From: Dryas octopetala
Taxonomy: Eukaryota; Streptophyta; Magnoliopsida; Rosales; Rosaceae
Reading direction: 5' to 3'
Assembly: GCA_963921425.1 (NCBI GenBank)
Contig: OY992834.1
Span: forward strand, 25,309,923-25,373,922
DNA: 64,000 nt
The position numbers and the translations under genes are program-made. A model generated the notes under the pieces. It did no database searches. It was not told the DNA's origin and worked only from the letters and a program-made list of their open reading frames with translations. Shown piece after piece: positions 11,876-21,535 of the stretch (the first letter of the stretch is position 1; each line of letters begins with the position of its first letter).

Positions 11876-12734
11876 TTAATTTCTCGAAACCTTGGGGGTT
11901 GGTTTTATAAAGAAATTTTATTTTTACTTCTCTTGTTTTTGCTATTTATTTATTATCTCTTATCCAACTTGTACTAATTAAACCAAAAAACTTAACCCAT
12001 TTTGGGTATCTCAAGAGATTAATACTTGATTTAATAATATTAATTTCTCAGTCCATTTTTTACTCGCTTGAGTATGCTCCCAAGTGTTTGATTAATTGTC
12101 TGTGTGCGTTTTGGTCATTCTGGGTCACTTCTATATTATGTCCCCATGTTCCCAAACAATATGATTTTGAAATTTAGTGTCTTTCTTCATAGTCATTGTT
12201 TGTTAATTGGTTGCATTTGAAAAGTTTTGGTCTTTATTTGAATTGCTTTCAAGTGGAACATCATATCCCAGTAAAAACGTAGTAGTTTATACTTCTCTTA
12301 AGCATTTGCATAGAACCATCGTAAAGAGACATATTCCTTCTGAATTTTCCTTTTCACTCATGTACACAATTGTTATGATACATCTTTTCTTTTTCTTTTA
12401 TGGGTGTTTGATATATTAATGGGTTCCAAGTTTGAATGAATGAATACCTTATGATCATTAACAGTAATAATTGTTACTTTATCATGTTTAGGTACATATA
12501 TAGGAACTGATTTTGAGTTATATTGACTTTAAAGAAGTTCGTGTGCCTATGGCTAAATGCTAGAAATGAACTATGTTTATAGCCTGTTAGTTGTATCACT
12601 AATTGAACCTCAAGGCAGAGGCCCAGTGAATGTTATACAAGACTAATTGATATTCTTTCATTGCAAAACGTTATTCGTATTCATCAGTTCCTTTTGTAAA
12701 CATTTAGAAGTCCATTGAACCCTTGACTATGAAA

Positions 12735-12838
<104 letters not shown>

Positions 12839-12911
12839 GTTTGTTTACGGCCCTAATATTCCTTATTTGGTTTTCTATTGATATTGATTCATTTATCTAT
12901 TTATTCTGTAG

Positions 12912-13266
12912 GTTGGAGGTAACAATGGCAGGAGTAATAAACTAGCAACACGTCTAGCTAAGGAACAAACACATTCACAAGCCTACATTGGATGCATGAA
13001 TAAAGGACCAGTGATCACTGACCCCAAAATGAAATGGTAAATGGGTTTTCATATTATCGTTGCAGAGCTTTTACCTGTGAGATTGGTTGTTTATTTTTCC
13101 TTATAAATCTGTCCATGATTTATTATTTGTCAATTATGATCACAAACATTTCAGGTATGAGAAATCATGACATCTGATTGGGAATGAATACTTCCTGCAT
13201 GCTTACGGTCCTATATATGTTCTCTCTGCAGAGGTGGTAGCATCATTGGCAGTTGCTAGAAATAAC
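12912..13266 (+). pseudogene. Beta-1,3-galactosyltransferase fragment (two exons)
   Basis: Two adjacent exon-like blocks read as part of a plant Golgi beta-1,3-galactosyltransferase (GT31). Block one, 12912-13036, follows an acceptor (CTGTAG) and gives [19 protein letters not shown] and [12 protein letters not shown] before a GTAAAT donor. Block two, 13155-13266, follows TTTCAG, joins in phase to complete the Trp codon, and gives YEKS, then a TGA stop, then [16 protein letters not shown] and [11 protein letters not shown] before GTAC. The residues before LATRL are scrambled relative to the family, where a DDD-type motif and LRPD-like sequence are expected. No flanking exons with the downstream family motif are visible. 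This is a decayed gene piece; the identification rests on remembered family motifs. Confidence 0.7.
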
Positions 13267-15435
13267 GTACAGTTCTGCCACCCGTTCTCTTTATGTTAGT
13301 CATTCTTTCTTTCAGTAATGACTTTTTTCCTTGATTCAATAATTTGTATTTAATTTGTATCAAGAGTCATAATTGCTTCTACTTTTATATGCAGATCTCT
13401 GAACTTCCTCTAGCTGGTGGCCTTGATTGTTGGCTACATTGACAAATAGAGGCATTTTCGATGTGTGTATTCTTAGCCTTAGTGGTCTATACAGATTCTA
13501 ATGTTCTCTCTAATGGTGATTTACTTCTCTTTTGTTTAGGCTGTCCATGCAAGTCAAGCTCCTCCCTGATGACCTCTTTAGCCCAAAAAACCTTGAAGAC
13601 TTCAAGTAATATCGAGGCACTCTTGCGCAGGGCATTCATTTTGCCTTACCTGGACCAGAAAGAATAGGCTTAGGTGGATATAACTCTTATAAAAATGTAA
13701 TTGTATCAACTTTCACAATATTTTTAGCAGTTTTATCAGTTTTATAAGAGTTCATAACATTTTTAGCTTTAGTGGATACAAAATATTCCATTACATATCC
13801 ACTCAAATTCTATAAGTCTTCAGCACATTTATAAGATTTTCACACCTGCAACACCGCGCGGGCACAATTACTAGTACTCATCCTATGACATAAATATGTA
13901 TCAGACAAGTCACAAGTGACGTATTCCTTTTAAGCCCAAAGGAGAGAATGCAGTAAATTTTCCACATCCACCATAGCATTGTGACTTGAACGTACGTTGG
14001 CCAAGTATTTTATTATGAACAATGCAATAGAAAATAAGTACTTTGCTGAATATGTGGATTGGGACTCGAGATGCCTTCAGTATGAAGATCCTACAGTCCA
14101 CCTACAATTACCAAAACACCAAATATAACAGCAAAGACATTATAAACCTCATTTGGTTGTGCAGAATTGCTTACGATCATACAATCGGAGAGAAGGAGCT
14201 TTTAAAGGTTGAGAAGGAGCTTACGGTCACATTAGATTAAACAAAACGTGTTCTATTAGTATGTTTTGTTTAAATGATTATCTTTAGATAATGAAGTCAA
14301 TAAGCACAAAACGTTGTGACTCAGAATTCTTCCCAGTACTATCTTCTGAACCAATTAAGTGTTGGAAAATCTCAAGAATTTAGTCAAACCCATCATTCTT
14401 CTACAACCCTTGAGCTAGATAATAATTTCCAATAAGTATTATTAATTAATTTATCATCAGCAAGATCTAAAATAATTTCTAAAAGACCTTGAGAAATATA
14501 TATATTCTAATTGTATATTTTCAAAGTATTTTTCCAATTAATCGCTAAATAGAAAAACTCTTAAGTTTTTGTCTATGGTAGTCTCTTGGAATACCAAAAC
14601 CGCTGCAAGCAGTGATCTGGCCATCTTAATATGTAGAGTCCCTTTCTTAATTTTAGAGAGGGTTTGTCCTTCCTTAATCTTAGGGAGGTTTGTCTAGGGT
14701 TTCATCATAAACTCTAGTTTTCTTTAGGTTTAAGTGTTGTCTTGTCTCTCGTAGTGGTTGTGTCTTTTCCTAAGCCTACATCATATTTTGTAGCCTTGAA
14801 GCGAGAAGAATGAAAGGTTCTGCATATGGAGCAAATTGACAATAATAATAGATAAATCTAAAAGAACAAGAAGCCTGGAATCCACCAGAAAATTGAGAGA
14901 AAACCTCAACAATTAGTTTGATAAAAATAATAATAGATAATTCGGTTAGCAATTGTAAAAATTGCTTAAGTACGCTTAAAGAAACCCTAGGGCGCAAACA
15001 ACCATATAATTAAGGCCCACGGGTAATTACAAATCTAAATAAAATATAAATGAAAATAAATAAAATATCTGGAAGTTTAGAATGCAGTTTTGAGGCCCTA
15101 AACATTCTCATAAGGCCGAAAAAGCTCATACATCATGGCATAGCGATGAGTTTGACTCGTTTCGCGATTCCCTTCGAAACGATATGCATTAGTGCCACTT
15201 TCAGAGCCAAACCCTCCGACTAGTAGAAATCATTTCCCAAATTTCTTGGGTTTGCAACGATCAAGCTATTACATAAACTTCTCCGTCATCCGTTCTGCAT
15301 CACCTGTAATCGATCTTGATTCTTATAAAAAATGTCTTATTGTGTGGTTACTATTAATTTTATCACTCATTTGAGTTACATAACGTCGATGGACACATTT
15401 AGAAAGAAGAAAAATAATTGTGGGTTGTTCATGCA
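13267..15435. other. Intergenic DNA with an unrecognised coding-like stretch
   Basis: At about 13545-13675 (+) one frame reads MQVKLLPDDLF, SPKNLEDFK, stop, YRGTLAQG and IHFALPGPE, which looks like a decayed exon of a protein I do not recognise. The rest of the interval, to 15435, is AT-rich with no supported gene. Confidence 0.3.
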
Positions 15436-15530
15436 GTTGTTGGAGTAGCCCAATTAGAAAGGTCGTAGAATTGCTCCCCTACATTTAAGTTCAATTCCCT
15501 CTCCACCTTAAAAATAAAAAAATACATAAA
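15436..15530 (+). repeat. Possible tRNA-derived SINE fragment
   Basis: GTAGCCCAATTAGAAAGG resembles a pol III A box and AGTTCAATTCCC, about 40 bases later, resembles a B box, followed by an A-rich tail. A similar arrangement occurs around 450-530. Spacing and motifs fit a plant SINE head, but the match is weak and no duplication was found. Confidence 0.35.
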
Positions 15531-16159
15531 AAAAAATTAATTATTGGTGTCCATGTATATGTAATTAATGTTTCTTAAGAAAGGGTATCCCACACGACCC
15601 AACTTAAAGTTCTTCGGGCAATCACCACGACCGTTTAACTCTACCTGCTTGAGTTAAATCCATTATACCTTCTTAAACAAATTTTTATTCTTCATGATGT
15701 ATATAGCACAATAAAAATATATTTCCCTTCCTCTAATCCTCTCTATTGCATATTTACAATTGCCTTCATGATTCTTGCTTAATAATTAGTGCAACATTGT
15801 TTGTCCTTTGCTTGAAATAAATTTTACACTTAGATGTGTAACTGATGAAAAAAATTGCATATAACAGGTGTATATACATACTATCTTACAATATCTCATT
15901 ACATGCTAGTTAGTTATGTAACCATTTATTGTAAGAGAAATGATATACATACCAGTTATAAGCAAGTTTTTCAACTAACTGACACAGTTAGAACAACAAC
16001 GAATTGCAAGAGCACTTTATAAATAAACCTGAAAAGCAGGGTACATAGAATCGATAAGGTTTTGATAACCTGCTAAAGTACCATAGTTTGTGAAGCAAGC
16101 ATGCTTGTACTGCTAATAGGACATTATTACTTCATCTGGGATCAATCCAGGTTGTGTCG
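15531..16159. other. Host DNA flanking the Tat insertion
   Basis: AT-rich DNA without a supported gene. The last five bases, TGTCG (16155-16159), are the left copy of the target duplication of the retrotransposon that follows. Confidence 0.6.
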
Positions 16160-16207
16160 TGTTTGTGGGAAAATCCACATCAATCCGAACAGCCAATCAC
16201 AGCTCGA

Positions 16208-16265
16208 CACGTGGCTGGTCAACATCCACCTCGGAGTTTGACTCTCAGTGGTCAAAACTTTGACC
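16208..16265 (+). promoter_or_regulatory. G-box plus W-box cluster in U3
   Basis: CACGTG at 16208-16213 is followed within 52 bases by GGTCAA (16217), TTGACT (16238), GGTCAA (16250) and TTGACC (16260). TTGAC[CT] is the core bound by WRKY factors, and such clusters drive defence- and stress-induced expression in plant LTRs. The 3' LTR has the same cluster at 27351-27408. Function is inferred from motif density. Confidence 0.55.
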
Positions 16266-16856
16266 CCCACGTCATCACCACTCGGCATCGCCTCTGCCAG
16301 CTCAGACCGGATCTCCACGCCGGCCCTCCATGTTCGGTCCGAGCCGAACCGATGATCTTCCATGGGATCGAGTGTCCATCTTCCCACGATCATCCCGGTC
16401 CGGCTCGGCTCGGCACAGGAGATGGCCTCTTTTCGGGTTCTGGCGTCGACCAGTTAGAGCTCGGAAAGACCCCCAGTCTATGGGACCGGCTCGGCCTGGA
16501 ATCCCATGCCCGATCCGACCACACATGGACTTCGTGTCTTCACATGAAAACATGTGTTCGTATCGGCTCGGCTCGGCTCTCCGCCGCCATTCCCAGGAAG
16601 ATCACGATGGGACGAACCGCCACACTTGAATGCACCTGACACAATCTTCTGACAGACAGAATATCAGGCTTGCATTCATGACTGCTGGACAGTTTGCCTG
16701 GACCTTCCAACCTTGCATTTAATGGAGCATTCAATGCAGCATTCAATGCTGAGGAAGCAAGCAGCTGAGCATGCAACTAGGTCTGACCAGGTGCGTGGGT
16801 CTCTGGCAACCATTCATTCACATGCAGGTAACTTATTCATTAAGTTTTCCTTTGCC

Positions 16857-16864
16857 TATATAAG
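16857..16864 (+). promoter_or_regulatory. LTR TATA box
   Basis: TATATAAG, about 360 bases before the end of the LTR, a normal place for the pol II start of a retrotransposon transcript. The 3' LTR copy is at 28000-28007. Confidence 0.75.
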
Positions 16865-17219
16865 GCACCACATATGCACAAAATGAAGCAGCTAGCAATC
16901 TATCAATACACACGCTAAACACTTTGCATTTCCATCCAAAAAAGAGCCTACCCAACTTGCTGAGAATAACCCAGAACATTTGCCTTGTTCTTCCCATTCT
17001 CCCAAGTTCTTCCTTTGTTCTTCCTCATCCACCATCAAACACCACCACTGATTTCATCATCGGAGTGTGTTTGGCTGGTACCACACCGGTCCATCTCCTT
17101 TGATCTTGTTTTTGTCTACAGGAAGATCTCAACCAGCATCCACTTCATCATCCAGCGAAGCACTTGATCAGCATATCTAAGTTGTTGCATCTACCTTACG
17201 AGAATTTGCATCAACAGAT

Positions 17220-17237
17220 TGGCGCCGTCTGTGGGAA
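17220..17237 (+). other. Primer-binding site
   Basis: TGGCGCCGTCTGTGGGAA begins three bases after the LTR end. TGGCGCC is the complement of a tRNA 3' end and is used by many plant gypsy elements. The remainder differs from the Asp-type site of the Athila element at 61123, so a different tRNA is used; I cannot name it with certainty. Confidence 0.8.
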
Positions 17238-17299
17238 GCTGACTTCAGCCGTTGTGTTCATCACCGCAAACGCTAAGCTCTTCCTCCACGCAAGTCATC

Positions 17300-20200
17300 A
17301 TGACTACCATATTTCGGGACACCAGTTCTTCTTCAGGAGCGTCTCAGAATGATGAACAACATCAGCCTGAGACACCTGAGAAAACGAGGGGAGCACAACT
17401 CCCCAGGACGCCAAAGTCCAAAGGTTCCTCCAAAATCCGAGCCGCTCACAAACTCCTTAAGGAGAGTCAGCGACATCTGGCCGCTGAGAATGCACTCCTG
17501 AAACAGAATAATGAGCTGCTCGCAAAACAGGCCGAGCTGGCCGGGGAACTTGCACGCCACCGTGCTCAACTCGAGAATAGTGGACGATCGGGCTTCCGAT
17601 CACGCCGGACCCGAACCGAGGAGGAGGTCCTTTCACCATCTCCTTCTCGGCAAAGCACTCCTGCCGAGCCGAACGACCAGACCGATCAGCAGGACTCGGA
17701 TCACGCCTTCCCGGGCTTCGAGGACATGCCCCCGGCCGAACAGGCCGAATGCCTGAACGCCCACCGTCTTCTTCAGCAAAAACAGGCGGCTTTCGGGAAA
17801 CGTGCCCCCAGGAATTCGGGCGGAGACCGTGCCGACCCGAATACAAATCGACGACCCCCGGCCCAATCAAGGTTAGGGGCCAACAGTCCTGCCGGTTCGG
17901 CCGAAACCAGGGGCCCGATTCGGAATAGACTCGGCCCTATCGCCAGTCAGGATCCTTCCCCATCAGGAACTCACTCGGGGAGGCGATCAGTGAGCGACCG
18001 ACTGGGGTCCACCATGATCATGTCGGATCGACAACCGGCGAGCGAGAGGCTCACTCGTCAGCCGATGAGTGAGAGACTCGGCAACCAGGCCGAGTGCTCA
18101 GGGGAAAATGCGGCCGAGCCGACCCCGCCCGATGTGGAAAATCTTGTTCGGACTTTGGTCCAGGACCAGATCCGAAGCGTCCACGATCGGCTCGGACATG
18201 TCGAGGTCTCCAGGGGGTATACCGGTAGAGCCGACCACGGGGAGGAACTTCCCCTCCCGTACACCAGCAGAATCATGGATGCTGAGGTCTCCCGCGACAC
18301 CAAGCCCCCCAAGATGGATCAGTATGACGGGACCAAGGATCCCTACGACCATCTTGACAGCTTCAGATACGCCATGGAGGCCCGCCAGGCATCTGAAGCC
18401 ACGAAGTGCAGAATCTTCCCTTCGACCTTGAAGGGCTCGGCTCGGGGTTGGTTCCGAACCCTCCAACCGAACTCCATCGACTCCTTCTCCGACCTCCGGA
18501 GGGCCTTTCTGGCGAGATATCGGGTTGTATCCGAACGACTCTACAACTTGAACGATATGTCGCTCATCAAGCAGCAGGAGGGGGAGAGCCTCAAGGCCTA
18601 TCTGATCCGCTTCAACATCGAATATACGAAGTGCGACGATTGCGACGATAGGTCAGCTAAGAATGCCCTCATGCAAGGCCTGCACGCCGGGGGACTCCGC
18701 TCCCACTTGATGAGGAACCCTCCCTCCACCTACGATGAGCTTTCTGCCGAAGCCACTAAGTGGGCGCGAGCTGAGGAGTGGGATGCTCAGGTGGAGGCCC
18801 TGAATCCCAGGCCGACCTCGGCCAAGAGGAAGGAGGGAGAGGTTGCAACTCCCAAACCCCAGGTCCAATCCAAGAAGACCAGGACCGAGGAGCCACGCCA
18901 ACTCCTAGGCAAGGGACCCAAGTTTGTCCAGTACACGGAGTACACTCCCCTCAACGCCGGTCTGGAGACAATCTACTCCAAGGTCAAGGACCAACTCCCA
19001 GTCGCAAGGGAGATCAAGGGACCACCCCCAGACAAAATCAAGGAGGGCGTCTTCTGCAAGTACCATTCCAATCACGGCCACGTCACGGGTGATTGCTACG
19101 CCCTCCGCGACGGGATTGAGACTCTTGCCCGGGCGGGTAAGATCAATCAATTCCTGGCCGGTGGGCCTAGGGTACCCAAGGCCGCGCCGAAGAAGCCCAC
19201 CAACACCATCGAGGTCCAGGATGCTGCCATCGGATCAATCGGCGGGGGACCAACCTTCGTGGGGAGCTCGAACCGATCCCAGAAGGAGTATGTCAGACAG
19301 GCGGCTCAAGCTCACGAGTCCTTGTCGATCCAGGCAGGTCAGCCCAGCACTTCCAAAAGACAGCGGAAGGACTGGGCGCCGGTCACCTTTGAGCCGAACG
19401 AGGAAAACGAGATCATCTTCCCCCACTATGATCCGGTCGTCATAGTGGCTGAGGTGGCCGGGACAACCATTGCGCGCTCCTTCGTCGATGGAGGGAGCTC
19501 AGTCAACATCCTCTACCACTCTGCGTTCGCGCAGATGGGCATCGGCGAGGATAAGCTGGAGACCGATACACCTGCCTTGGTCGGGTTCGGGGGAGAAGTG
19601 GTTCAGCCCCTCGGACACATCTACCTTCCCCTTTCGCTCGGGAAGGGGCCGATCAAGAAGACCTGCATGACGTACTTCATTGTCGTCAAGCGGCCGTCAG
19701 CCTACAACATCATTCTGGGCAGACCGGCTCTGGTCGACCTTGACTGCATCGTCCATTACGCCAACCTCCTCATCAAATGTCCGGTGGGCGACGACTGCAT
19801 CGTCATTCAGGGGGACCAGTGCTCGGCTCGGTCATGCTACGCCGCTTCGATCAAGCAGAAGGGTCAGCTGCCGGACTCACAGGAACTCGACTCCATCGCT
19901 GATTCGGGCAGGTGGCCGAGGGCGGAGACGTTCGATTTCACTTCCGAGCCGAACCCAGAATCTCGGCCCCTTCCCGCCGAGGCCTGGGAAGAAGTGCCGA
20001 TCTCGGCCGAGACACCGGATCGGCTCGTCCGAGTGGGGACTCAGATCAGCCCCGAGCAGCGCTCCGCCATAATTGACTTCCTCCGTGCCAACGCGGAAGT
20101 GTTCGCCTGGTCTTACGATGACATGCCAGGCATATCGTCTGACGTGATCACCCACAGGCTGAACACTGACCCGGGATGCAAACCGGTCCGTCAGAAGAGG

Positions 20201-21535
20201 AGGTCATACGATCCGGTCCGATACGCCGCCATGGCTGAAGAGGTAACCAAGTTGCAAAACAACGGGTTCATCCGGGAGGTCAACTACCCCGACTGGCTCG
20301 CCAACGTGGTCATGGTGAAAAAGAACAACGGGAAGTGGAGGATGTGCGTGGACTTCACCGATCTGAACAGGGCTTGTCCCAAGGATAGTTTTCCTTTGCC
20401 CAGAATAGATCAGCTCGTCGATGCAACAGCAGGACATCAGCTCCTCAGTTTCATGGACGCCTACTCTGGATACAACCAGATCCTGATGCACAAGTCCGAC
20501 CAGGAAGGCACATCTTTCATAACTGATCGCGGCATGTACTGCTACAAGGTCATGCCCTTCGGCCTCAAAAACGCCGGAGCCACCTACCAAAGGCTGGTCA
20601 ACCACATGTTCAGATCATCCATCGGCAAATCCGTAGAGGTTTACGTGGATGACATGCTGGTCAAAAGCATCAAGGCGGACGATCACGTCAAGGACCTCTC
20701 AGACATGTTCGGAGTCCTGAAGGAGTATCAGATGCGGCTGAACCCAGCCAAATGTGTCTTTGGGGTTCGGTCAGGCAAGTTCCTTGGCTACCTGGTCAGC
20801 CAACGGGGGATCGAAGCCAACCCGGAGAAGATCCAGGCTTTAATCAACATGAAGTCCCCAAGGACACGCAAGGAAATCCAGAGTCTGACTGGAAGAGTTG
20901 CCGCCCTGAACCGGTTCATCTCGAAGTCCACCGACCGGTGCCTCCCTTTCTTCAAAGCCTTAAGGGGAGCAGGGAAGAGCATAGAATGGACCCCCCAATG
21001 TGAGCAGGCCTTTCAAGATCTGAAAAGGCACATGGGGGAACCTCCCATATTATCCAAACCGGAGGAAGGTGAAGAACTTTTCCTCTACCTTTCTGTTTCA
21101 GACTCAGCTCTCAGCTCGGTTTTGGTGAGAGAGGTCGGCGGTGTACAACACCCCGTCTTCTACACGAGCCGAGCCCTCGCCGATGCAGAGACCAGGTATC
21201 CAAAATTCGAGAAGATGGCTCTCGCCCTGGTCAGCTCGGCTCGGAAGCTGAGACCCTACTTCCAGGCTCATTCAATCGTTGTCTTGACGGATCAGCCGCT
21301 CAGACAAATCTTAGCAAAACCCGAGACTTCGGGTCGGCTCATCAAATGGTCAATCGAGCTCGGCGAGTTTGACATCATCTACCGTCCCAGGACGGCCATC
21401 AAAGGTCAAGCCATGTCCGACTTCATCTGTGAGTCGACCACCTCGACGGAGGATCCGCCGCGCACCGACGCTATGCCATCGGCGTCCGATCCAAACACAA
21501 TCGGCGAACGCGGCCAGGTTGATCTCCTCACCTAG
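17300..21535 (+). CDS. Tat gag-protease-RT-RNase H polyprotein
   Basis: Encodes the capsid protein, protease and reverse transcriptase that copy the element's RNA in virus-like particles. The first in-frame ATG is at 17300, giving 1,411 codons to the TAG at 21533-21535. The N-terminal part has a heptad-like coiled coil (LLKESQRHLAAENALLK, about 17448-17500) and a long charged linker. The gag core (LKAYLIRFN) is near 18590-18620, and a zinc-knuckle-like C..H..H..C stretch (CKYHSNHGHVTGDC) is at about residues 586-599. Protease has DGGSS in place of the usual D[ST]G (codons at 19487-19501). RT has YVDD at 20642-20653, and the classical gypsy RNase H follows (FYTSRALADAETRYPKFE, about 21160-21215). 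Gag and pol form one uninterrupted frame. It ends at a TAG in the same frame as the next coding region. Confidence 0.93.
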   Translation: MTTIFRDTSSSSGASQNDEQHQPETPEKTRGAQLPRTPKSKGSSKIRAAHKLLKESQRHLAAENALLKQNNELLAKQAELAGELARHRAQLENSGRSGFRSRRTRTEEEVLSPSPSRQSTPAEPNDQTDQQDSDHAFPGFEDMPPAEQAECLNAHRLLQQKQAAFGKRAPRNSGGDRADPNTNRRPPAQSRLGANSPAGSAETRGPIRNRLGPIASQDPSPSGTHSGRRSVSDRLGSTMIMSDRQPASERLTRQPMSERLGNQAECSGENAAEPTPPDVENLVRTLVQDQIRSVHDRLGHVEVSRGYTGRADHGEELPLPYTSRIMDAEVSRDTKPPKMDQYDGTKDPYDHLDSFRYAMEARQASEATKCRIFPSTLKGSARGWFRTLQPNSIDSFSDLRRAFLARYRVVSERLYNLNDMSLIKQQEGESLKAYLIRFNIEYTKCDDCDDRSAKNALMQGLHAGGLRSHLMRNPPSTYDELSAEATKWARAEEWDAQVEALNPRPTSAKRKEGEVATPKPQVQSKKTRTEEPRQLLGKGPKFVQYTEYTPLNAGLETIYSKVKDQLPVAREIKGPPPDKIKEGVFCKYHSNHGHVTGDCYALRDGIETLARAGKINQFLAGGPRVPKAAPKKPTNTIEVQDAAIGSIGGGPTFVGSSNRSQKEYVRQAAQAHESLSIQAGQPSTSKRQRKDWAPVTFEPNEENEIIFPHYDPVVIVAEVAGTTIARSFVDGGSSVNILYHSAFAQMGIGEDKLETDTPALVGFGGEVVQPLGHIYLPLSLGKGPIKKTCMTYFIVVKRPSAYNIILGRPALVDLDCIVHYANLLIKCPVGDDCIVIQGDQCSARSCYAASIKQKGQLPDSQELDSIADSGRWPRAETFDFTSEPNPESRPLPAEAWEEVPISAETPDRLVRVGTQISPEQRSAIIDFLRANAEVFAWSYDDMPGISSDVITHRLNTDPGCKPVRQKRRSYDPVRYAAMAEEVTKLQNNGFIREVNYPDWLANVVMVKKNNGKWRMCVDFTDLNRACPKDSFPLPRIDQLVDATAGHQLLSFMDAYSGYNQILMHKSDQEGTSFITDRGMYCYKVMPFGLKNAGATYQRLVNHMFRSSIGKSVEVYVDDMLVKSIKADDHVKDLSDMFGVLKEYQMRLNPAKCVFGVRSGKFLGYLVSQRGIEANPEKIQALINMKSPRTRKEIQSLTGRVAALNRFISKSTDRCLPFFKALRGAGKSIEWTPQCEQAFQDLKRHMGEPPILSKPEEGEELFLYLSVSDSALSSVLVREVGGVQHPVFYTSRALADAETRYPKFEKMALALVSSARKLRPYFQAHSIVVLTDQPLRQILAKPETSGRLIKWSIELGEFDIIYRPRTAIKGQAMSDFICESTTSTEDPPRTDAMPSASDPNTIGERGQVDLLT

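Larger units (their letters stand above)
16160..17216 (+). repeat. 5' LTR of the Tat element
   Basis: 1,057 bp, starting TGTTTGTGGG and ending GCATCAACA. It holds a G-box CACGTG (16208-16213), four W-box cores in either orientation (16217, 16238, 16250, 16260), and a TATA box TATATAAG at 16857. Open frames inside it recur identically in the 3' LTR and are not genes. Confidence 0.97.

Noticed and set aside
16154..16776. Overlapping frames of 78-161 codons on both strands
   Set aside because: They lie in the LTR, recur identically at 27171-27919, and follow from the high G+C. They have no family motif.
17457..19150. Many frames of 60-170 codons in other frames and on the minus strand of gag-pol
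   Set aside because: Shadows of the GC-rich gag-pol reading frame with low-complexity translations.
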